From positions 1 through 6,228 of the forward strand of contig JACQTL010000001.1 in NCBI GenBank assembly GCA_016210805.1: a DNA stretch of 6,228 nt. The letters run 5' to 3'. This DNA comes from Actinomycetota bacterium. GTDB taxonomy: Bacteria; Actinomycetota; UBA4738; G016210805. Within the stretch, counting starts at the first letter, position 1, and every line of letters begins with the position of its first letter. A program made the position numbers and the translations under genes. The notes beneath the pieces are model-generated. The model had not been told where the DNA came from. It did no database searches and saw only the letters and a program-made list of their open reading frames with translations. Positions 1 through 5,317 of this stretch are shown piece by piece.

Positions 1-1085
1 GGCGGGGGTGGGGGCGGCGGTGTCGGAGGCAGCTTGACCGGCGGCCACTGATGCTGCGGCTCTGCGCCGGTCGGCCCTCCTCCCGAGATCCCGACGTAGC
101 CCCCGGGGACCTGCCCGGCCGTGCCGTCGTAGCGCTGAACCTCGGGCTTGCCGCGCTGCCAGTAGCGGCCCGGGAACTTCCGGTTGCACTCCTCCCACAC
201 GGAGTTCCGGTTCTGCCAGATGCCCTCGAGGCCCCCCACCACGGTCTCGATCCGCCCTCCGAGGGTCATGATCTGCGCGTTGAGGTTCGGGTCCGTGGCG
301 TCACCCCCGGCGAGCTGCCTCTGGATCAGCGCGTTCCGCTCGTCGATCATCGCCCTGGCCTGCGAGACCACCGTGTCGAGCTGGGCGTCGAGCGCGCGGA
401 TCGAGTCGGCGCACCGGTCGGGGTCCGAGGTCCCACCCCTGTCGAGCGGCACGCCCGACAGCGCCCGCGGCCGCTCGAGGTCGGGCTTGGCCCGGGAGGG
501 GAACTTCCCCGGATGGGCGGTGTTGCAGCGCTCCCAGGCCTGCTGCCGCTGGCTCCACAGCCCCTCGATGTGCTTGGCCCAGGCGTCGATGTTCGAGTCG
601 AGCTTCCCGATGTACTCGTCCTGCGCTTCGAGCTTCGCCAGCTCGGTCTTGACGTGGCCGGCCCAGATGCTCGATGGGTTGCCGGCCGCCTCCGCGTCCG
701 CCTTGAACTTCTGGAACTGCTCGAGCTTCGAGACGGTGGCCTGGCGCTCGGCGGCCCTGGCCGCGCGGTCGTCCACGATGCCCTTCGCGGTGGCCAGCGC
801 GGTGTCGATCTCGGCGTCGAGCGCCGACAGAGCCTTCTGGCAAGCGTCCTCCGCGGGGGGCTTGCCGGTCCCGTTGCCGCCCAGCAGGGAGGTCACGATG
901 GCCGTGATCGTGGCCGCGGTCCCGGCCGTGGCGATCACCCCCGCGGTGTTGCGGCAGTCGCCCTTGTTCTCGGGGCGGCAGGTGTCGTTGGCGAGGGCGA
1001 TCCCGGCGAAGACGAGGACGCCGGCGAACGAGCCCAGGGACACCACGACCCCCCGAAGGGCCCACCGCCCCCGGCTACCGCGCAT
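1..1085 (-). CDS. Exported coiled-coil protein with an internally duplicated Cys/Trp module and a proline-rich tail (partial, C-terminus off the left edge)
   Basis: The reading frame runs open from the ATG at 1085-1083 to the window edge: 361 codons, no stop, G/C at nearly every third position, so it is clearly coding. The start has a good ribosome site (GGGAGG, 9 nt upstream). Residues 1-32 form a signal peptide or anchor: basic start, hydrophobic 13-31, then ALA|ND. A second hydrophobic stretch lies at about 47-69. Two related helical modules follow, about 80-206 and 223-319. Each begins with a cysteine (C82, C225) and an LDAxxDT-type helix ending in D(D/E)RxA, and each ends with W-x2-R-x3-WExCN-x3-PG(K/R)(F/Y) (C187, C300), then (K)P(D/E)xxR. 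The last residues seen are almost all proline. I infer an envelope protein, probably disulfide-stabilised. It overlaps the upstream gene by 11 bp, so it is probably translationally coupled to it. I do not recognise the family; function unknown. Confidence 0.85.
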   Translation of the reverse strand, partial: MRGSRGRWALRGVVVSLGSFAGVLVFAGIALANDTCRPENKGDCRNTAGVIATAGTAATITAIVTSLLGGNGTGKPPAEDACQKALSALDAEIDTALATAKGIVDDRAARAAERQATVSKLEQFQKFKADAEAAGNPSSIWAGHVKTELAKLEAQDEYIGKLDSNIDAWAKHIEGLWSQRQQAWERCNTAHPGKFPSRAKPDLERPRALSGVPLDRGGTSDPDRCADSIRALDAQLDTVVSQARAMIDERNALIQRQLAGGDATDPNLNAQIMTLGGRIETVVGGLEGIWQNRNSVWEECNRKFPGRYWQRGKPEVQRYDGTAGQVPGGYVGISGGGPTGAEPQHQWPPVKLPPTPPPPPP

Positions 1086-1827
1086 CGCCCTTGGCCTCCC
1101 GGAGCAGGAGGAAGGCGACGCCACCCGAGATCAGCGTCGAGAGGACGAACAGGCCTCCCCGATCGGTGGCGTATGCGGGCGAGCTGGTCGTGCCCTGGAA
1201 GAGCACGGGGAGCGCGGCGAGGGTCCCGTGCACGATCCAGAAGCCGAGCAGGATCGGCACCAGCACCGCGAGCAGCATCCGCAGCCGCCGCGGGATCACC
1301 CGGTTCCTCCGCTGGTAGAAGCCCCTGAGCCGCCCGTCCAGCTGCGGCCCCAGGATCGCCAGGCCGCCCACCATGGCGAGGGTGGTCAGCATGACCAGCA
1401 GCCCGGCCCCGGAGGTCCCCTGCCCCCTGATCACGAACCACAGCAGCGCGGGGATCGCGGTGAGCACCGGCCGGACCCAGGGCGGGAACTGTCCGAACAC
1501 CCTGCCCAGGCCCATGCGGGCGCCGATCTCCTTGCGGAACAGGATGAGCAGGATCGACCCGACCCCCGCGATGACGACGAAGAAGATCTGGCCGTGGGCC
1601 AGGTAGTCGATGTAGCCCATCACCCCGACCAGGATCAGCGGGAACCAGATGTCCTTGGCCCGCCGGGCCAGGTCCTTCCAGTCGACCGTGATCTCCCGGA
1701 CGGGCTGGGCTGCGGCCACAGCCTGGGTCGAGGCGGAGACCTGGTCGAACCGGGTCCCGCACCGGCCGCAGAACGCCGCTCCGGGAACCCGGGGGGCCCC
1801 GCAGGTGGGGCAGGTCGCCGCGCTCAT
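1075..1827 (-). CDS. Zinc-ribbon domain, six-helix membrane protein of unknown function
   Basis: Encodes 250 residues from an ATG that overlaps the previous stop as ATGA. A GGAGG lies about 11 nt upstream. Residues 6-23 form a compact zinc ribbon, CPTCG and then CGRCG (C6, C9, C20, C23), a fold usually structural and often found at the N-terminus of bacterial membrane proteins. A polar Ala/Gln linker (about 28-45) follows. Then come about six hydrophobic helices, near 60-77, 79-97, 118-134, 139-159, 182-209 and 224-242. Basic clusters between helices 2 and 3 (RKEIGARMGLGR) and 4 and 5 (RLRGFYQRRNRVIPRRLR) suggest cytoplasmic loops, which fits a cytoplasmic ribbon. It sits between another polytopic membrane gene and an exported coiled-coil gene, overlapping both, so the three probably act together. 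No catalytic motif is visible and I cannot assign a reaction. Confidence 0.9.
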   Translation of the reverse strand: MSAATCPTCGAPRVPGAAFCGRCGTRFDQVSASTQAVAAAQPVREITVDWKDLARRAKDIWFPLILVGVMGYIDYLAHGQIFFVVIAGVGSILLILFRKEIGARMGLGRVFGQFPPWVRPVLTAIPALLWFVIRGQGTSGAGLLVMLTTLAMVGGLAILGPQLDGRLRGFYQRRNRVIPRRLRMLLAVLVPILLGFWIVHGTLAALPVLFQGTTSSPAYATDRGGLFVLSTLISGGVAFLLLREAKGDAR

Positions 1828-2483
1828 GCGAGCTTCACCCTCCCCGGCGCCGGCAGGGCCCGGCGCTCGCACCACACGCCGATCACGGAGCCGTAGACCG
1901 CGTGGCCGATCACGCTCACCACGAGGAACGAGGGGATCGACTCGATCTCGAACAGCGTCGGGTAGACCGCCGTCATGCCGAGCTGGAGGGCGGTCCCGAA
2001 GATCAGGCCCCACCACCACCGAGCCGGCCCGGCCACGACGGAGTACGCGATGGCGAACGTCAGGCCGTTGCTCACGTGGTAGGCCCATCCGGCCACGCGC
2101 GCCGGCGCGGACCCCAGCGGGAGCCCGGTCATGAAGTGGCCGAATGCGTCCATCGAGCGGAACGCCTGGAAGTTCAGGGGGAGAGCCACCTGCGCCAGCA
2201 GCCTGACGAGGTCGTAGGCCACCAGCCCGAGCAGGCCCGCCTGGGCGCCCACCACGATCCGGTTGACCAGCAGCCGGCGGTTCTCCCGCCGCGCCCAACC
2301 GGTCAGGGCGACGAGCAGGACCATCCCGGGCAGCGTGACGAAGCTCACCGCGTAGGGCATCGCCACCCACCCGAGCCAGTGCAGGAGAAGGGCCGCGATC
2401 GACGCCCCGCATGCCGCCAGGGTGAGCAGGACCAGGGGCAGGTCCCGACGCGAGGAGGCCGCCGGCTGGAGCCGCGCGGGCAC
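1824..2483 (-). CDS. Six-helix integral membrane protein of unknown function
   Basis: Encodes 219 residues if it starts at the GTG at 2483-2481, chosen because an AGGTGAGG Shine-Dalgarno lies 5 nt upstream. An in-frame GTG at 2489 is the alternative. The open frame continues further upstream into the tRNA, but that part is not protein-like. Hydrophobic helices lie at about 15-38, 41-62, 76-101, 134-152, 156-174 and 186-205. Polar residues stand out in or next to the later helices: H116, the Y135-H136-xx-N139-G motif and H194 in IGHAVYG. They could line a site or a path but prove nothing alone. A stretch of polar and Pro/Gly residues at about 102-131 separates helix 3 from helix 4. It is the first gene of a three-gene operon and has its own promoter candidate. 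I do not recognise a named family; a transporter, a scaffold or an enzyme are all possible. Confidence 0.85.
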   Translation of the reverse strand: MPARLQPAASSRRDLPLVLLTLAACGASIAALLLHWLGWVAMPYAVSFVTLPGMVLLVALTGWARRENRRLLVNRIVVGAQAGLLGLVAYDLVRLLAQVALPLNFQAFRSMDAFGHFMTGLPLGSAPARVAGWAYHVSNGLTFAIAYSVVAGPARWWWGLIFGTALQLGMTAVYPTLFEIESIPSFLVVSVIGHAVYGSVIGVWCERRALPAPGRVKLA

Positions 2484-2552
2484 CCGCACCTCACCTCGGG
2501 CGGCACCCGAAGTCGGACACCCCTCCCCCTCCCTCCGCTGGCGGCTGGGCGA

Positions 2553-2581
2553 ACGGTAGCCCCCGCGCTCCCGGCGAGCAA
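2553..2581 (-). promoter_or_regulatory. Candidate housekeeping-type promoter for the three-gene membrane operon
   Basis: Read on the minus strand, TTGCTC (2581-2576) and TACCGT (2558-2553) are separated by exactly 17 nt. The first keeps the TTG of a -35 box and the second matches the TANNNT -10 of actinobacterial primary sigma factors. The expected transcription start near 2546 leaves a leader of about 60 nt before the GTG at 2483. The promoter lies just beyond the tRNA terminator, so the operon need not depend on tRNA transcription. Confidence 0.55.
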
Positions 2582-2590
2582 GGGGGGTCG

Positions 2591-2612
2591 GAAAGCGGCC
2601 GGTCGAGGCCGC
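2591..2612 (-). terminator. Hairpin terminator behind tRNA-Lys
   Basis: On the minus strand a perfect 6-bp stem, GCGGCC/GGCCGC, with a 6-nt loop (TCGACC) is followed by TTTC. It begins 15 nt beyond the tRNA 3' end. The T-run is short, as is common in high-GC genomes. It probably ends the tRNA transcript before the operon promoter. Confidence 0.6.
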
Positions 2613-2626
2613 CCGAGCCGTGTGCG

Positions 2627-2698
2627 TGGGCCGGGAAGGGATCGAACCTTCGACACGAGGGTTAAAAGCCCCCTGCTCTGCCACTGAGCTACCGGCCC
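2627..2698 (-). tRNA. tRNA-Lys (anticodon UUU)
   Basis: A complete 72-nt cloverleaf. The acceptor stem is GGGCCGG/CCGGCCC with discriminator A. The D-arm is GCTC-AGTGGCA-GAGC. The anticodon stem GGGGG/CCCTC (one G-U pair) closes the loop CTTTTAA, whose anticodon TTT lies at 2666-2664. The variable loop is 5 nt and the T-arm is GAAGG-TTCGATC-CCTTC. It should read AAA and AAG lysine codons. The 3' CCA is not encoded (CGC follows the discriminator), so it must be added by CCA-adding enzyme. It stands alone, with no other tRNA in the window. A weak TACCCT -10-like box lies 7 nt upstream (2711-2706 on the minus strand) but has no good -35 partner. Confidence 0.97.
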
Positions 2699-2734
2699 GG
2701 TAGGAAGGGTAGACGTTCCCTCTCTCCGCACGCG

Positions 2735-2768
2735 TCCCGACGGGAACCGATCCCGACGGCCAGCCGTC
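2735..2768. repeat. Nested short repeats between tRNA-Lys and the SIMPL gene
   Basis: Three small symmetries are packed together. A 9-bp direct repeat TCCCGACGG lies at 2735-2743 and 2751-2759. A 15-bp near-palindrome at 2741-2755 (CGGGA arms around TCCCG) has one mismatched pair. A perfect 6-bp inverted repeat, GACGGC-CA-GCCGTC, lies at 2755-2768. They overlap the candidate ECF promoter and could be an operator; no regulator can be named. Confidence 0.35.
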
Positions 2769-2770
2769 CA
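2743..2770 (+). promoter_or_regulatory. Candidate ECF-sigma-type promoter for the SIMPL gene
   Basis: GGAACC (2743-2748) is followed after 16 nt by CGTCCA (2765-2770). This resembles the GGAAC-N16/17-CGT pattern known for actinobacterial extracytoplasmic-function sigma factors of the SigE type. A start 6-8 nt further on would give a leader of about 25 nt that contains the ribosome site. I found no TTG-type -35 box upstream of this gene. The match is short and inferred by eye. Confidence 0.35.
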
Positions 2771-2800
2771 AGCTCCCGTCCACAGAGGGAGGTCGCAGCC

Positions 2801-3517
2801 ATGGACGGTGGGGGCAAGGTGGGAGTCGCGGCGCTCGTGCTCGGTGTGGCCCTCGGGCTGTCGCTGCCGGGGGCGGCCCAGGACACCTCGTCCGAGCCGG
2901 CGAAGCGGACGGTCTCCGTCTCGGGGATCGGCCGGGTCACCAGAGCACCGGACGAGGCGCTGGTCTCGCTCGGGGTCCGGACCGAGGCCGCCGACCCGGC
3001 GGAGGCGATGAACCAGAACGCCCGCCGGATGAACGCCGTCCTCTCCGCGCTGACGGACGCGGGAGTGGACCGCGAGGACATCGCGACCACGAACGTGAGC
3101 CTCTATCCGAACTGGGAGAACGAGTCCGGCACTCCCAGCGGCTACGTGGCCGAGAACCAGATCGAGGTCACCGTCACGGACCTCGAGCGGATCGGGAAGG
3201 TGCTCGACGTGGCCGTCGAGGCCGGCGCCAACATCGCCGGTGGGATCTCGTTCCGCCTCTCGGACGACAACGTGGGCCGCGAGGAGGCCCTCCGGGGCGC
3301 CGTGGCCGACGCCAGGGACAAGGCCGAGATCCTCGCCGCGGCGACCGGGGCCACCCTGGGTCGAGTGGTCACCATCCAGGAAGCTGGGGGAGGCACGCCG
3401 CCGCCCGTCTACTACGAGGACCGGGCCTACGCCGTGGCCGAGGGCGCGGCGGCGCCGGTGATCCCGCCGGAGCTCGACTCCATGGTGTCCGTGCTCGTCG
3501 TGTGGGAGCTCGTCTAG
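2801..3517 (+). CDS. Exported SIMPL-domain (DUF541, YggE-like) protein
   Basis: Encodes 238 residues from an ATG with GGGAGG 8 nt upstream. Residues 1-26 are a signal peptide: a lysine, a hydrophobic core at about 7-22, then PGAA|QD. The rest is one SIMPL domain. Family landmarks are the opening GIGRV..APDEA strand, the GVRTEA segment, the helix with NQNARRMNAVLSAL, DAGVDREDIATTNVSLYPNW, the GYVAENQIEVTV strand, and the AGANIAGGISFRL, ARDKAEILAAATGA and C-terminal VVWEL strands. Relatives include E. coli YggE, linked to lower oxidative stress, and Brucella BP26, which assembles into ring-like oligomers; neither has a settled reaction. Its length is normal for the family and nothing is missing. 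It lies divergent from tRNA-Lys and convergent with nadE, so it is probably transcribed alone. Confidence 0.95.
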   Translation: MDGGGKVGVAALVLGVALGLSLPGAAQDTSSEPAKRTVSVSGIGRVTRAPDEALVSLGVRTEAADPAEAMNQNARRMNAVLSALTDAGVDREDIATTNVSLYPNWENESGTPSGYVAENQIEVTVTDLERIGKVLDVAVEAGANIAGGISFRLSDDNVGREEALRGAVADARDKAEILAAATGATLGRVVTIQEAGGGTPPPVYYEDRAYAVAEGAAAPVIPPELDSMVSVLVVWELV

Positions 3518-3543
3518 CTGCGACACGGGACGTTCGGATCGGG

Positions 3544-3576
3544 CCGCGCGCGCCTCACTCCGGGGGGCGCGCGCGG
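3544..3576. terminator. Shared hairpin terminator between the convergent SIMPL and nadE genes
   Basis: CCGCGCGCGCC (3544-3554) and GGCGCGCGCGG (3566-3576) form a perfect 11-bp stem with an 11-nt loop. It begins 26 bp after the SIMPL stop. On the other strand the last codons of nadE form one arm and its TGA stop (3557-3555) lies at the edge of the loop. Neither side has a T-run. A symmetric stem works on both transcripts, so I infer a bidirectional terminator or 3'-end stabiliser. Confidence 0.6.
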
Positions 3577-5243
3577 TACCGGTTCGTGATGGGGAGGCGG
3601 CGGTCCCGGCCGAAGGCCTTCGGCGTGATCTTCACCCCCGGCGGGGCCTGGCGGCGCTTGTACTCGGCCCGGTCGATCATCTCCACCACGCGGTGCACGA
3701 GGTCCGGGTCGGCCCCCGAGGCCACGATCTCCTCTGGCGAGCGGTCCTCCTCCACGTAGTCCTCGACGATCGGATCGAGGAGCTCGTAGGGCGGTAGCGA
3801 GTCGGTGTCCTTCTGGTCCGGGCGGAGCTCGGCGGAGGGCGCCTTCTCCAGGATCGCGTCGGGGATGGGCGGCGTCTCCCCCCGGGCCGCGGCGTCGGCG
3901 TTCCGCCACCTGGCCACCTCGTAGACCAGCGTCTTGGGCACGTCCTTGATCGGGGCGAAGCCGCCGGCCAGGTCGCCGTACAGCGTGGAGTACCCCACGG
4001 CCATCTCGCTCTTGTTGCCGGTGGCCAGGACCAACGAGCCGAACTTGTTGGAGATGGCCATGAGCAGGTTCCCGCGGATCCGGGCCTGGACGTTCTCCTC
4101 GGCCGTCCCGGGCTCCGTCCCGGCGAAGGCGCCGGCCAGCGCGTCGAGGTAGCTCTGGAAGACGTCGTCGATGCCGACCCGGTCCAGGCGGATCCCCAGC
4201 CTCCCGGCCATGTCGGCGGCGTCACCGATGCTCCCCTCCGACGAGTAGCGCGAGGGCATCGACAGGGCACGGACGGCCTCGTGGCCCAGGGCGTCGGCGG
4301 CGAGCGAGGCCACGAGCGCCGAGTCGATCCCTCCCGACAGCCCCACCACGACCTCGCGGAACCCGTTCTTGCGAACGTAGTCGCGGAGCCCGAGGACCAG
4401 GGCCCGGTGGACCTCCTCGGGGCCCTCCGGCCACGGCGGCCGGTCCGGCGGGACGAGGGCCGGCTTGGGCGTGGCCGCCACCGTCGGCCCATCGAACCGT
4501 TCGTCGGCCTCCGGGACGTCGATGTCCACGACCAGGAGGTCCTCCTCGAACATCGCCGCGTGCCAGGCCAGCTCGCCGTCGGGCGAGACCACCATGGAGC
4601 CGCCGTCGAAGACCAGCTCGTCCTGCCCGCCGACCGCGTTCACGTAGACGATCCAGGCGCGGGTCTCCATGGCCCTGGCCCGGCACACCTCCAGGCGCTC
4701 GGCGATCTTCCGCCGGTGGTACGGGGAGCCGTTGATGTTGGGGATCACCGAGACCCCCCGGCGGGCGTAGCCCTCCCACGGGGCCCCGGGCCACCACGCG
4801 TCCTCGCAGACGCTGATCCCCAGCGCGGACGAGGCCACCCGAACCGAGCACCCGGCCTCGCCGGGGACGAAGTAGCGCTGCTCGTCGAAGACCCCGTAGT
4901 TCGGCAGGCGGACCTTGTGGTACCGGGCCGCCACCCTGCCCCCGGACAGCAGGCCGGCCGCGTTGTGGATCCCCCGGTCGGAACGGTCCACGAACCCGGT
5001 CAGCACGGCGCACCCCGACGCCGTCCGGCGGGCCAGCTCGTCCAGGGCCTCCAGGTTGTCCCGGACGAAGGCCGGCCGGAGCACCAGGTCCTCGGGGGGG
5101 TAGCCGGTCACCGCGAGCTCCGGGAAGCACACGAGGTCCGCTCCGGCCTCGGTGGCCTCCTTGGCCCGCTCCACCATGCGCTCGACGTTGCCGGCGAGGT
5201 CGCCGACGGTCGTGTCGATCTGCCCGAGCGCGATCCGGACCAC
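3555..5243 (-). CDS. nadE: Glutamine-dependent NAD+ synthetase
   Basis: Catalyses the last step of NAD+ synthesis: ATP-dependent amidation of deamido-NAD+ with glutamine as ammonia donor, in the cytoplasm. Encodes 562 residues. The N-terminal nitrilase-like glutaminase domain (about 1-260) carries the family's Glu-Lys-Cys triad: E42 in CFPELAVTGYPPEDL, K110 in YHKVRLPNYGVFDE and C146 in SVCEDAWWPG. The C-terminal synthetase domain (about 275-562) has the ATP-pyrophosphatase loop SGGIDS (303-308), RIRGNLLMAISNK, LATGNKSEMAVGYSTLYGD, and late substrate-binding segments (SAELRPDQKDTDSLPPYE, PKAFGRDRRLPI). I chose GTG at 5243 because VRIALGQID is the usual start of the first domain. No Shine-Dalgarno is visible, but a TAAGCT box lies 7 nt upstream, which suggests a leaderless message. 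It is shorter than the roughly 680-residue mycobacterial type. No frameshift or missing residue is seen. Confidence 0.97.
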   Translation of the reverse strand: MVRIALGQIDTTVGDLAGNVERMVERAKEATEAGADLVCFPELAVTGYPPEDLVLRPAFVRDNLEALDELARRTASGCAVLTGFVDRSDRGIHNAAGLLSGGRVAARYHKVRLPNYGVFDEQRYFVPGEAGCSVRVASSALGISVCEDAWWPGAPWEGYARRGVSVIPNINGSPYHRRKIAERLEVCRARAMETRAWIVYVNAVGGQDELVFDGGSMVVSPDGELAWHAAMFEEDLLVVDIDVPEADERFDGPTVAATPKPALVPPDRPPWPEGPEEVHRALVLGLRDYVRKNGFREVVVGLSGGIDSALVASLAADALGHEAVRALSMPSRYSSEGSIGDAADMAGRLGIRLDRVGIDDVFQSYLDALAGAFAGTEPGTAEENVQARIRGNLLMAISNKFGSLVLATGNKSEMAVGYSTLYGDLAGGFAPIKDVPKTLVYEVARWRNADAAARGETPPIPDAILEKAPSAELRPDQKDTDSLPPYELLDPIVEDYVEEDRSPEEIVASGADPDLVHRVVEMIDRAEYKRRQAPPGVKITPKAFGRDRRLPITNRYRARPPE

Positions 5244-5250
5244 GGGCCCA

Positions 5251-5256
5251 AGCTTA
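5251..5256 (-). promoter_or_regulatory. nadE: Candidate -10 box for leaderless nadE transcription
   Basis: On the minus strand TAAGCT fits the actinobacterial TANNNT -10 consensus and ends 7 nt before the nadE GTG, so the predicted transcription start falls on the start codon. The -35 is weak (TTTCCG, 16 nt upstream). The lack of a Shine-Dalgarno supports a leaderless start. Confidence 0.5.
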
Positions 5257-5297
5257 CGCGGGGCGGGTGGCCCGGAAAGTGGGCGTCGAGCCCCGCG
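5257..5297. repeat. Inverted repeat in the nadE/methyltransferase divergent region
   Basis: CGCGGGGC (5257-5264) and GCCCCGCG (5290-5297) are perfect 8-bp inverted arms separated by 25 nt. They lie next to the nadE -10 box and upstream of the methyltransferase start, so an operator role is possible. An 8-bp GC-only match can also arise by chance at this base composition. Confidence 0.35.
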
Positions 5298-5317
5298 GCG
5301 TGGCATCCTCCACTCGC

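Noticed and set aside
301..1762. Alternative minus-strand frames of 254 and 275 residues
   Set aside because: They are out-of-frame readings of the exported protein and the zinc-ribbon protein, with Arg/Gly-rich composition and no plausible start.
51..1896. Long plus-strand open frames across the left third
   Set aside because: They are antisense shadows of the minus-strand operon. Their translations are rich in Arg, Gly, Pro and His, without domains, while the minus-strand frames give signal peptides, membrane helices and a zinc ribbon.
2484..2783. N-terminal extension of the first membrane protein through the tRNA
   Set aside because: The frame stays open only because stops are rare in this GC-rich DNA. 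It would translate the tRNA gene, the terminator and the promoter; the GTG at 2483 has a proper ribosome site.
2699..2783. Clear housekeeping promoter for tRNA-Lys
   Set aside because: TACCCT lies too close to the tRNA 5' end and has no -35 partner. TTGGAC further upstream has no -10 at a workable distance.
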